The notes below the pieces were generated by a model. That model saw only the letters and a program-made list of their open reading frames with translations. It was not told the origin of the DNA and did not search any database. From Aurantibacter_A sp965215845 (GTDB taxonomy: Bacteria > Bacteroidota > Bacteroidia > Flavobacteriales > Flavobacteriaceae), in contig CBDCEL010000003.1 of assembly GCA_965215845.1 (NCBI GenBank), positions 310,001-374,000 of the forward strand: a DNA stretch of 64,000 nt, given 5' to 3'. Below, in pieces: positions 16,747 to 25,059 of the stretch (its first letter is position 1; each line of letters begins with the position of its first letter). The position numbers were made by a program, and so were the translations under genes.

Positions 16747-17223
16747 TCATTTGCCCTTTAGCTTTTGGGTCACATTATCATAGTATTCCTGGGTTAACTT
16801 CTCAGTCCATATTGTTGGCTCCTTTCCATAAATAGCGATGTATGAAATTGAACTATCCGCAGATGATGTGTGCCAATGTTCTGTGTCTTTCGTGCAGTTG
16901 ACAACATCGCCTTTATTTAAAATAATCGGCTCTTTATCTCTTTCTTGATAGTACCCTTCGCCCTCTAAAACAATGATAATCTGCGTTGTGGCGTGTTTGT
17001 GCCAATCTAATGTTGAGTTAGGACTAAAAGTTGCTTGTGTAATGTTCTGATTGAAATCACCATCTGCTTCTACCAAGAAGTTTAACCAAGCATCTCCAAT
17101 ATGATGCGTATTAGGAGCTTTGACACCTTCGCTCAAATATGAACTAAGATTATATTCAGATTCTTGAGCATGTATAAAAAGGGGTATCAAAACAATTAAA
17201 ACTTTCACTAGATTTTTCATCAT
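16747..17223 (-). CDS. Exported cupin protein
   Basis: 158 residues with a signal peptide (MMKNLVKVLIVLIPLFIHAQ). Mature cupin fold with LDWHKHATTQIIIVLEGEGYY and later KGDVVNCTKDTEHWHTSS, giving the His/Glu metal set. Close relatives are usually described as cupin or carboxymuconolactone-associated proteins. It is AT-rich like the rest of the island and lies between repeat block B and the small nuclease-like gene; its role there is unclear. Confidence 0.85.
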   Translation of the reverse strand: MMKNLVKVLIVLIPLFIHAQESEYNLSSYLSEGVKAPNTHHIGDAWLNFLVEADGDFNQNITQATFSPNSTLDWHKHATTQIIIVLEGEGYYQERDKEPIILNKGDVVNCTKDTEHWHTSSADSSISYIAIYGKEPTIWTEKLTQEYYDNVTQKLKGK

Positions 17224-17321
17224 TAAATTGAATTAATAGTTACAGCGAATGATTACAAGTTAAGGATTCTAGTTCAGTATTTGAGATGAGCTAGACTATT
17301 TCGGCTCCAGAGCAATATGCA

Positions 17322-17756
17322 TTATTTGAAATTCTCTATTTGATTGTAGATTATATACTGGCCTAACTTCTCCATACCCTTAATAAAGACCTTAATCTCC
17401 CAATTTGACAAATATGTATGTTGCCCAACGTTATGCTCAAAAAAGACGAAATTATCGGGTTTTTCAAGGGTTTTCGACGGAATCAAAAATATCAAAGGCT
17501 CTTTTTCAGGAATAAAGCCTATTAATGCTACCCAAAGATTATCTCTAGGTTCTCCCAACTTTTCTTTTGGGACTTTTGAGCTTTGTTGAGCAATCAAGTC
17601 CATCGGTTGCAGATATAACTCGGTTTGCTTGCCATTTGGGCTTTTGACAATAAAATCAACTCCTTCCCTCCCATTTTCTTTTGCCATGATTTCAAGCCCT
17701 GCATTGGTCATTTCTGACCTCAAAATATCTTCTGCCTGGCTTTGGAAATCTTGCAT
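17322..17756 (-). CDS. Small protein resembling a PD-(D/E)XK/DUF4365-like fold
   Basis: 144 residues, no signal. The middle reads REGVDFIVKSPNGKQTELYLQP, which has the layout of the nuclease core (Asp, then Glu-x-Lys on the next strand) but has Tyr where Lys is expected, so activity is doubtful. WVALIGFIPEKEPLIFLIPS and SNWEIKVFIKGMEKLGQYI match the later strands and helix seen in DUF4365-like proteins. Assignment is by pattern only. It lies just before a shared hairpin (17783-17811) and the RadC-like gene. Confidence 0.6.
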   Translation of the reverse strand: MQDFQSQAEDILRSEMTNAGLEIMAKENGREGVDFIVKSPNGKQTELYLQPMDLIAQQSSKVPKEKLGEPRDNLWVALIGFIPEKEPLIFLIPSKTLEKPDNFVFFEHNVGQHTYLSNWEIKVFIKGMEKLGQYIIYNQIENFK

Positions 17757-17782
17757 CTAACGAAGTTATCTTTTCTTTTTTA

Positions 17783-17811
17783 CTTGATTAAAAAAGAAAC
17801 AAAAAATCAAG
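17783..17811. terminator. Shared AT-rich hairpin (terminator-like)
   Basis: CTTGAT...ATCAAG arms with A/T-rich flanks. A nearly identical copy is at 23822-23849, so it is part of the island's repeat family. It could end transcription on either strand. Confidence 0.5.
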
Positions 17812-18032
17812 GCTTACAGATAACTTTGGAAACAATGTACGGGTTGGTCGCTAAATTTTAGGATCCATTCTGACTATTAAGACCGCTTTGAACTTTTTGA
17901 AATATTTTGCAGATTAAGAAAAAGTAGTACCAGCCCCCTAAAATTCTTAACGCTCCTCTCCCCTATTGTTTTAGCCAAAGTTCTCTTAGGCCGTTTTACC
18001 TCTCGAATCTTAACAAATCGTATCTTTGAAAT

Positions 18033-18653
18033 ATGAACGTACGACTGACCAAGGAGCAAAAAATAAAAGTGCTCAATTCAACCGATATCTATGCGATTAT
18101 GCAGCGGATATTATTGAGAGAAAACAAAATACGTAGAAATCAAGAACATTTTTGGGTCGTTGGTCTGGACAATGCACATAAAGTACTTTTTATAGAATTG
18201 ATAGGACTTGGAGCTGTAAACCGTGTGAATGCAGACCCGCCAGATGTCTTTAGAATGGCGATTTATAAATTGGCCGTAAAAATGATTCTCGTTCATAACC
18301 ATCCTAGTGGCTCCACCGAACTTTCAAAAGGCGATAACGAGTTTACCGACCGTATGCTCAAAGTGGGCAAACTTATCAATATCGAGGTGCTCGACCATCT
18401 TATCATTACCGAGGAAAACTATGCCAGTCTGGCCGATATGGGCATCATGGACAAACTCAAAAAATCGGGCATGTTCGAGATTATGGGGCCTGAAAAAAAG
18501 GAACTGGAGCAATGGAAAATTGATACCGAAAGAAAACGGGCCGAAAAACAAAAGGCTTTGGATATTGCCAAGAAAATGAAAGATGATGGTGTTGAATTAG
18601 ATACTATAAAAAAGTATACGGGACTGTCTAGTTCTGCAATTAAAAAGTTATAG
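18033..18653 (+). CDS. RadC-like JAB/MPN domain protein
   Basis: 206 residues. Residues ~40-150 are a JAB (RadC) domain: an early Glu (LFIELIGLGAVNR) and the metal motif HNHPSGSTELSKGD, followed by DHLIITEENYASLADMG. The last 60 residues are a charged helix and a helix-turn-helix-like end (DTIKKYTGLSSSAIKKL). RadC-type proteins are frequent on mobile elements and in defence islands; their biochemical role is unsettled. A TATCTTTG box sits only 5 nt before the ATG. It is the only plus-strand gene in module 1. Confidence 0.88.
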   Translation: MNVRLTKEQKIKVLNSTDIYAIMQRILLRENKIRRNQEHFWVVGLDNAHKVLFIELIGLGAVNRVNADPPDVFRMAIYKLAVKMILVHNHPSGSTELSKGDNEFTDRMLKVGKLINIEVLDHLIITEENYASLADMGIMDKLKKSGMFEIMGPEKKELEQWKIDTERKRAEKQKALDIAKKMKDDGVELDTIKKYTGLSSSAIKKL

Positions 18654-18711
18654 AGATTCAAGTCATAAATTCATGCCTTTTTAACCTGTATTTCCTTCAG
18701 CCCAATACTCG

Positions 18712-21036
18712 CTATTTGCCCATAGTCATTGCCTCTGACTGATATTTATTTCTTATGGTTTTTTGAATTAACCATTCATGTAACTCAGTCAAAAATGAAA
18801 ACTCTTCTTCGGTAACACTATAAGAATGAAAATTTTCATTTCTAATTCTTTCTAATTTTACCAACCATTTTGTCTTTGCATCTTTACCTCCCGAAATCTT
18901 TTCTTCACCAGGCTTAGTGAAATCTTTTTCATAAAGATCTCTCCAATTTTTTAAGGCAATTTTTCTATAATCTATAAGGTTAAGGCATTCCCACGGTGTT
19001 ACTTCATCCTCTTCATTCTCAATTTCTCTATTTTTCTTACTTGCCAATAACTCAGCTTTTTCATAGACATCTGGCGGTACTCCTTTTTTCCACCAACTTT
19101 TGCTAAACTTTGACTTTAATTTCTCCTTAAATTCTGAATTGAAAAATTGTTCTAAATCTCTAATCAGCTTATAGGATCTTTCATTAAACTCTTTCGCTTC
19201 TTTTTTTAGATAGTCTTCCAACCCGGCAGGCTTAAAATTGACATGAGTCTCCTGAACTACTTGCTCTAAAGTTCTCCAATACTTTGTATCTCCTCCCGAA
19301 CCATATCTTGATTTTAGTTCCAACACTTGTTCTTCAGTTATATTCTTAAAAAAATGGATTAATGGATCCAAATAAGTTTTGGTTTCTTCAACAATCTTAT
19401 CAGTAGAATCACTTTTTGGATTAATAAATTTGTTTTCAGTTAAATGATTTATAATGTCACTAATTACCATTATAATTGCATAAACCCCTTTATTTATCAA
19501 TACAATTCCTTCTTCTCCTTCTTCCCAGATTTCTGAACCTAAATTGTCTTTCAAATAATCAAAACAAGACTTTATGAAAGGGGTAATTTTATTATAAGTC
19601 GAATCTAAATCTCCATTATAAAACGTGCCGTCCTCAATTATTACGTTCTTGGATATTTTCCCAAAAAAATTACTTCGATAAAGGGACTTCGCAACTGCAT
19701 CTATTGTAATACACATTGTGGAGGTTTTTTTGTTTTCTCCAATGATAATTCGTTCATATAATGGTGAGTCTTTATCTTCCCCTAAATCCTGTGCTATTTG
19801 AAGTCTAAGTGCCATAAACTGCTGAACTAAACTTTCGGATGTCCATAGCAAATTGGCATTCAGAGTATTTCTTAAATTCTTTGGAACCGCCTTCTGCTTT
19901 TCGTTTATATCCATAAACAACTTTACCTGTTCACCCCTATCCAGATTCACAAAAGCAACAACAGGTATAGAGTTTTTTGATTTATAAATTGAATTGGCGT
20001 ATCCATAAAGCCTATGTTGGCCGTCAATAATAAATGCCGAACGATACTTTTTTGGTAAGTGAAGAACTCCAATGTTGGAAATAGCATCCTTTACTTGGGT
20101 ATTAGCCCTTTCAAACTTTAATTTCCTTTTAGCTTCAATGTTAATAATCAACGAGTTTGGAAAATACCCCCCTCCATCAACAAATTCTTGAACCGATTTT
20201 AAGCGCGCCTTTTTAATCATTCTTTGGTAGGTAGGCATCAGTTTTTTGTTCGCCTTGTTACGATGTAAAACATAGCCTAATTTTAGAAGCTTATCAGGTT
20301 CAATTGAAAACGAATAATAGGTGTGAGAACCCATTTTACCTTCAATTGCAGGTATTTTATTTTGAAGTTCTGGTATTGTTTGTCCTTCGAATAAGTTTCC
20401 AAGTAATTGAAAACGTGCAGATAGTCCTAATTGCCTTGTTAAATCCTGATAATAACCAATAATTTCTTCATCAAAATGAATAATATCATAATTCTCTAAC
20501 CTCTCAATATCAGGTTTTGTCAGGTAATAATTATTGGTGGCTAGAACAAATTTGACTTTATGCTTCGAGTTTGGAAACATCTTTTTTAAAGTATTCAAAA
20601 TACCTACCTTCCTACCTCCTATTGCGTCAATGACCCCTTTAAAACTTCCTTTAGAGTTCTTCTCAGCTGATTTGCATTCAACCAATAGTATCGTTTGTTC
20701 ATCAACAGCTAGGACATCTATTTGCTGAGTTAAAGATTCATCACTGGAATATGGAATTCGATAGTTCCTATCTCTATTTAGCATTTTAAAACCCAAATTT
20801 GCCAAAGTAGTCCAAACCCTATCTTCGAATACTTCATCCTGAGGTTTAGATTTCCGCATTCTTACCTTATATTTGAATTCCCGGTCTGGCTCCCAGCCTT
20901 CATTCAAATACTTGTCCTTAAGCTCGTAAAGGACTGTTTCCGTGATAAAGTCTTTTTTTCTTTTGTTTAAAATGCTTTTAAGTTCCTTCTCTGATACTAA
21001 ACCATCCAATAATCTTTCAGCGACCTTTTTATCCAT
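18712..21036 (-). CDS. PD-(D/E)XK nuclease fused to a DGQHR-domain protein
   Basis: 774 residues. Residues ~65-200 form a PD-(D/E)XK nuclease core: Asp 107 (QQIDVL) and Glu 120-Cys-Lys 122 (LLVECKSAEK). A DGQHR domain follows, with the motif itself at 338-342 in AFIIDGQHRLYGYA, then VVAFVNLDRGEQVKLFMDIN. DGQHR is found in DndB and related proteins, where it is linked to nucleotide hydrolysis and DNA-modification loci. The last 350 residues are helical and unassigned. Its ATG lies within the 3' end of the methylase gene (8-nt overlap), so the two are translated together. A modification-dependent restriction pair is the natural inference. Confidence 0.85.
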   Translation of the reverse strand: MDKKVAERLLDGLVSEKELKSILNKRKKDFITETVLYELKDKYLNEGWEPDREFKYKVRMRKSKPQDEVFEDRVWTTLANLGFKMLNRDRNYRIPYSSDESLTQQIDVLAVDEQTILLVECKSAEKNSKGSFKGVIDAIGGRKVGILNTLKKMFPNSKHKVKFVLATNNYYLTKPDIERLENYDIIHFDEEIIGYYQDLTRQLGLSARFQLLGNLFEGQTIPELQNKIPAIEGKMGSHTYYSFSIEPDKLLKLGYVLHRNKANKKLMPTYQRMIKKARLKSVQEFVDGGGYFPNSLIINIEAKRKLKFERANTQVKDAISNIGVLHLPKKYRSAFIIDGQHRLYGYANSIYKSKNSIPVVAFVNLDRGEQVKLFMDINEKQKAVPKNLRNTLNANLLWTSESLVQQFMALRLQIAQDLGEDKDSPLYERIIIGENKKTSTMCITIDAVAKSLYRSNFFGKISKNVIIEDGTFYNGDLDSTYNKITPFIKSCFDYLKDNLGSEIWEEGEEGIVLINKGVYAIIMVISDIINHLTENKFINPKSDSTDKIVEETKTYLDPLIHFFKNITEEQVLELKSRYGSGGDTKYWRTLEQVVQETHVNFKPAGLEDYLKKEAKEFNERSYKLIRDLEQFFNSEFKEKLKSKFSKSWWKKGVPPDVYEKAELLASKKNREIENEEDEVTPWECLNLIDYRKIALKNWRDLYEKDFTKPGEEKISGGKDAKTKWLVKLERIRNENFHSYSVTEEEFSFLTELHEWLIQKTIRNKYQSEAMTMGK

Positions 21037-21877
21037 TTACGGCTACATTTGTGAAGATATACTCATTGAATTTTCCTCTTTTGGCATTTTTTCCTCCTAT
21101 AAGAGAAGCTCTGCTTAATTCATGTTTCATCCCAATTGACCCAAAAATTTCATTAATTTTTTTGTGAGCAGCGTTTGTCAGAATATAATAGGCCCCAATT
21201 TCATTAATGTTTAACAATAGTTCTCTCAGTCTATATTGATCAGCCAGGGAAAAAAGTTTCTGATTATATTTTATAAAGCCATTTTTATTATGAGCTACCG
21301 TATATGGCGGATCCAAAAAAACTAAATCATTTTTTTTTATGTTATCGATGCATAAGGAAAAATCATTACTGCTAAATTTGCATTGTTCAAGTCGAGTACT
21401 AACAGCTTTAAGGTTTTCTTCGTCTAAAAAATCCTTTTTTCTATACCCATACGGTACATTGTATTCCCCTTTAAGATTTACTCTATATATACCATTAAAT
21501 GAGGTTTGATTTAGATAAATAAACCTTGCTGCTTTCTTATAGTCATTTCTATATTTGGCTCCACGAATTTTATAGTAGTTTTCCTCGGTATTTTTAAATT
21601 TTTTAATTTGTTCTAGAACTTTTTGTACGTCATCCTTTACACATTCATAAGTGAGGATTAATTCTGAGTTGAAATCGTTTAGGTAAGATATTTTTGTAGG
21701 CTGTAAATGAAAATAAATTGCTCCCCCACCTAGAAAAAGCTCATGATAATTGTTATACCCATCTTTAGGAAGAAACCTTGCCAAATCCTTTAAAAGCCAT
21801 CTTTTGCCTCCTGCCCATCGCAGAAATGGTTCACAAGAAATGTTTTCAATTGAAGTTGTAGTGGAAGGGTTAGTCAT
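21029..21877 (-). CDS. Dam-type (D12 class) DNA adenine N6-methyltransferase
   Basis: 282 residues from ATG 21877 (an upstream in-frame start is less likely). The family motifs are in order: FLRWAGGKRWLL (18-29), ELFLGGGAIYFHL (46-58), and the catalytic DPPY at 189-192 (LVFLDPPYTVAH). D12 enzymes methylate the adenine of GATC or a related short site. It directly precedes and overlaps the DGQHR-nuclease gene. The expected role is protecting host DNA or marking sites read by its partner; target sequence cannot be read from here. Confidence 0.93.
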   Translation of the reverse strand: MTNPSTTTSIENISCEPFLRWAGGKRWLLKDLARFLPKDGYNNYHELFLGGGAIYFHLQPTKISYLNDFNSELILTYECVKDDVQKVLEQIKKFKNTEENYYKIRGAKYRNDYKKAARFIYLNQTSFNGIYRVNLKGEYNVPYGYRKKDFLDEENLKAVSTRLEQCKFSSNDFSLCIDNIKKNDLVFLDPPYTVAHNKNGFIKYNQKLFSLADQYRLRELLLNINEIGAYYILTNAAHKKINEIFGSIGMKHELSRASLIGGKNAKRGKFNEYIFTNVAVNG

Positions 21878-22006
21878 AGTGTTCTGGCAATCACAAAGAT
21901 ATAAAATTCTTACAAATATCACATTCCACGCACATTGCCGTCTTTCCTATCATCTCTTATAATCGGCAATTTCAATCTAACATAATCTTACCCCATTTAC
22001 TTTCCG

Positions 22007-22834
22007 TTAATTTTTTTGATCGTTGGGAGGTCCTAAAAATTTTGGACTGATTCCGATGCCGAAGCCCCACCATCTCCTACCATTGTAGTTCCACGATTTG
22101 CCAGCTGTACTAACTCCTTGATCCCATCCTGCCGGAATAAACGTAAAACCAATGTCGTTAAGCGACAGGTTTAAAGTGAAACCGGCGGATATAAAAAGTT
22201 CTTTTATGCTACCTTCTGTGCTAGGATCCGCATTCCGAAGGTCTGAATTAGATAATTCTTCTACTCCGGGGGATACCATTCCACCAATAGAAATACGCCA
22301 TTTATATTGCTTCCCATTCTGATAATATCTTTGCCAGCCGTATCTAAAAAAATCAAAATTGATGGCTACATTATTTATACCAGATGTTGTAATTCTTTTA
22401 ATATCTTGGTTTCCACCTCGAATCTTGTAGGGTACGGTCAGTATAGATGCGGATTTAAAAAAGTTTTTAAAAGAGTTAGCACCAGACCAACCTCCTAGTT
22501 TATATATTTTCCCCTCATTTCTTGTTAGCTTTATCAAATAATATTGATCATGCTTCATTTTATAATACACACTCTGAAATTCTGAAGAATGTTCTGAATA
22601 GTCGTCTGGAATATATCCATAGAGATTAAGTGTCTGTCCAGAGTTATCTACTTTTTTTATTTTAGCCAAAAAAGGAAGATTTTCTTTTTCCTTGTTTCCA
22701 ATTCCCCATTGAAAATAGTCTTCTTGAGTCATTGAAATTATGTTTTCATCAACTTCCTTAGTATCTATTTGGGTTCTACCCGAAATCAAGATGAACAAGA
22801 AGATCGTAGTTAATATCGTATCAAGTGTTTTCAT
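22007..22834 (-). CDS. Exported protein of unknown family
   Basis: 275 residues with a signal peptide (MKTLDTILTTIFLFILISGRTQ). The rest is beta-rich, with repeated aromatic strands such as FFRYGWQRYYQNGKQYKWRISIGG and a final GRRWWGFGIGISPKFLG that resembles an outer-membrane or surface-associated barrel. No domain was recognised. It sits between the methylase and the long repeat region on the same strand, so it may be cargo of module 1 rather than part of the restriction pair. Confidence 0.65.
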   Translation of the reverse strand: MKTLDTILTTIFLFILISGRTQIDTKEVDENIISMTQEDYFQWGIGNKEKENLPFLAKIKKVDNSGQTLNLYGYIPDDYSEHSSEFQSVYYKMKHDQYYLIKLTRNEGKIYKLGGWSGANSFKNFFKSASILTVPYKIRGGNQDIKRITTSGINNVAINFDFFRYGWQRYYQNGKQYKWRISIGGMVSPGVEELSNSDLRNADPSTEGSIKELFISAGFTLNLSLNDIGFTFIPAGWDQGVSTAGKSWNYNGRRWWGFGIGISPKFLGPPNDQKN

Positions 22835-23181
22835 TTGTTTGATTTATGTCAATTTAAAGCTCAATGCAAAAATGTTCAATACCCTTTTCTAGGTATTTCT
22901 TGGGGGAACAGAAATGTAAGAAGAAAATTCTTTGAGGAGTTCGAATATATAAATAATTAACAAGGAAATAGTTACGGAAATTTGTAATGAAATGAAAAAA
23001 TGTAGTAAAATACCATTCCACACACATTACGCTCCCCTCCTATCGTCGGCTCACATAATAAGTGTTCCATTACCTTTTGAGAGAAACTTTTAAAAGAAAA
23101 ATTTAAAGAAAGTGCAGTTTAGAAAACTTTGCTTTACCCAAGCAACGTTACATAACGCGGAACATTATGATACATTTTGTA

Positions 23182-23212
23182 TTATTGGTTTAGCCAGTGG
23201 CTGAAGCAATAA
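23182..23212. repeat. Dispersed 13-bp hairpin, copy 1
   Basis: TTATTG...CAATAA and TTTAGCC/GGCTGAA pair around loop AGT with one G-G mismatch. A related hairpin, TTTGGCC/GGCCGAA with loop GGT, lies at 45856-45872 outside the island. Confidence 0.55.
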
Positions 23213-23273
23213 TCAAGAAAGATGATGCGGCTGCCATTATACCTACTAGGCTAAATGAAAAATGATAGTCATA

Positions 23274-23780
23274 ATTCTATTATGTAAAATATCCCTCGTA
23301 TTTGTAGCTTTTAAGTGAATTACCAACAGGGTCATCAGCCTGTTTAATTTACGCTTCGGGAAAATTTTCCATACAGAAGAAAATTCTTTCCAAACTTCAA
23401 AATTCCGCAGTCCTGCTAAGAAACCTGCCGTCTGTACTCATAATTAGTCGTTATGTAAAACCTGCCCGAAATGAATGAATTCATTTCATTCAGGCGGGTT
23501 GCCGCACAGCCAATCGCTCGATTGTTTTTTATAAATAAACGCTCTATGGCGTTCATTTCTAAACACAATTTGCCAACGCTTGCCAACGCCAAAAAAGCAA
23601 AGCTTTCGAGAATCTTTGGAAATTTGGTTTTTTATGAACCTCTGTAGAATTAAATTTTTCAGGAGCTTTTCGCCTGCTTGTCGCAAAAGCTAAAATTTTC
23701 TCTTTGAGCAAAATTCTTAGCACTTGCTCACATCCTCCTCCGTATTAGTTTTTTTTGTGGGCACTAATAACATTATGTCA
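23274..23780. repeat. Long non-coding repeat, block B copy 2
   Basis: Diverged copy of 16230-16720, with the same landmarks in the same order (ATTATGTAAAATATCCCTC, TTAGTCGTTATGTAAAA, AATCGCTCGATTGTTTTTTA, AACACAATTTGCCAACGCTT). A 38-bp palindrome at 23461-23498 interrupts it and is absent from copy 1. Confidence 0.7.
23461..23498. repeat. Palindromic repeat inserted in block B
   Basis: CCTGCCCG on the left pairs with CAGGCGGG on the right around an inner GAATTC-centred stem. A related copy of the same palindrome family is at 29217-29244. Absence from block B copy 1 shows it is an insertion. Confidence 0.65.
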
Positions 23781-23821
23781 AATAGGATTGAAATCCTTAG
23801 TTGTTCTTTCTTTTCTTTTTT

Positions 23822-23849
23822 CTTGATAAAAAAGAAACAAAAAATCAAG
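23822..23849. terminator. Shared AT-rich hairpin, second copy
   Basis: CTTGAT/ATCAAG arms, essentially the sequence at 17783-17811. It lies between block B copy 2 and the module 2 operon end. Confidence 0.5.
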
Positions 23850-23872
23850 AAGAAAATATGCTTCCTCGCTCC

Positions 23873-23919
23873 CTTTGTGTCTCAATAGCTTCGCTATTGG
23901 GCTACGCCCTAACACAAAG
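23873..23919. other. Branched inverted repeat (possible three-way junction)
   Basis: CTTTGTGT (23873-23880) pairs with ACACAAAG (23912-23919), enclosing a 7-bp hairpin (CAATAGC-TTC-GCTATTG, 23883-23899) and a shorter GGC-TAC-GCC hairpin. The strand and role are unknown. Confidence 0.55.
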
Positions 23920-24024
23920 CCCAGGGCAATGGCTCTTTGTGCCGAGCCACAAATTCACCCCCCTACCGGCCCGCATTTTCTTCTTGCAAATGCTAATAGA
24001 ATAATAGCTCCTTACAAATAAGGA

Positions 24025-25059
24025 CTAGAAAAGGCCATTGATTTCTTTTTCTGATATTTTATACTTTTCTTTTACTTCTTCTCCCATATAAAAATCCAAT
24101 AAATCCTTTTTGCTTAGAACCCCATCTTTCAAAAACTTTACCAAATACTCCTGATTGAACTTCATTAGTAAAATGCTCTTTTCCAGTTGTTTAAGGATAT
24201 TTTTATTATTTTCTATATTCCCTTCTATTAATCTTTTTACCGATATAATAGTATTTAAATCTTTTATAATACGATTCACGATAATAACCAGTAAGTTTTT
24301 ATCTAAATCAATTGTTTTTGCATTTAGAACAATGTCTCTCGCAAGCATATATGCAATTGCCAAATTGGAGAAGTCGCCACTTTGTGAATCTATAATTGCT
24401 ATAAATCCAATTGATTGTATATAAGAAACATTTTCAACCGCCTTTAGAACGCTATTATCTACTAATGAGATGTCAAATACGATAATACTAACTTTTGAAT
24501 TTCGATTAGCATCAGATTCAATAAGTTGACTCCAGGCCGTATCAGTTTTTCGAATAAAAATGTCCTTGTTATTGATTTCACCCAATTTGATACTCTTATC
24601 AAATTTGCATTCTATAGTTATTCTTAAATCATTATTTCCATCAATTTGACATATAATATCTCCAGTTTTATTTCTAGGTAATTGGCCTGTAGCATTACCA
24701 GTTAAAAGAGCGGTATCTTTTATGTTCCTTGACTTGAAATATTCGTTTAGGAAATCTACTATCTCATCCTCGGCTAAGGAACCCTTAATTGTGGATTTAT
24801 AGAAAAGTTCCTTCTTAATTTCGAATATCATTTTAAGACTTTCCAATTCAGTACCCAGCTCGTTTGATGTTTTAGATAAAAAAGCTGATAATCTGTCCTC
24901 CATTAAGGCCAATACCCCTATATATATTGCTCGAATTAGCTGGTCATCTCTTTCAGAAGCAGCCAGCTTATTGAAATAGCTAAAAACTATCTCATTATCT
25001 AATTCAAATTTTTGGATTTCTAAGCGTTTTAGCTTTTGATTTAATTTTATCGTATTCAT
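24025..25059 (-). CDS. PD-(D/E)XK nuclease, effector-like member of the WYL-ATPase operon
   Basis: 344 residues. After a helical N-terminus, a nuclease core shows KTGDIICQIDGNNDLRITIECKF, with Asp 134 and Glu 150-Cys-Lys 152 as the catalytic set. Long helices follow to the C-terminus. Its start codon abuts the stop of the ATPase gene (25059/25060), so expression is tightly linked. An effector nuclease governed by the ATPase is the simplest reading, by analogy with other two-protein ATPase/nuclease defence systems. Confidence 0.8.
   Translation of the reverse strand: MNTIKLNQKLKRLEIQKFELDNEIVFSYFNKLAASERDDQLIRAIYIGVLALMEDRLSAFLSKTSNELGTELESLKMIFEIKKELFYKSTIKGSLAEDEIVDFLNEYFKSRNIKDTALLTGNATGQLPRNKTGDIICQIDGNNDLRITIECKFDKSIKLGEINNKDIFIRKTDTAWSQLIESDANRNSKVSIIVFDISLVDNSVLKAVENVSYIQSIGFIAIIDSQSGDFSNLAIAYMLARDIVLNAKTIDLDKNLLVIIVNRIIKDLNTIISVKRLIEGNIENNKNILKQLEKSILLMKFNQEYLVKFLKDGVLSKKDLLDFYMGEEVKEKYKISEKEINGLF

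Larger units (their letters stand above)
22860..24024. other. Gene-free repeat region between the two island modules
   Basis: About 1.2 kb with no convincing gene. In order it holds repeat block C (about 23080-23172), an imperfect hairpin (23182-23212), block B copy 2 (23274-23780) with an inserted palindrome (23461-23498), the AT-rich hairpin 23822-23849, and a branched inverted repeat (23873-23919). The order C then B is not the same as the order at the two outer boundaries, so it is not a simple direct repeat. Confidence 0.7.
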
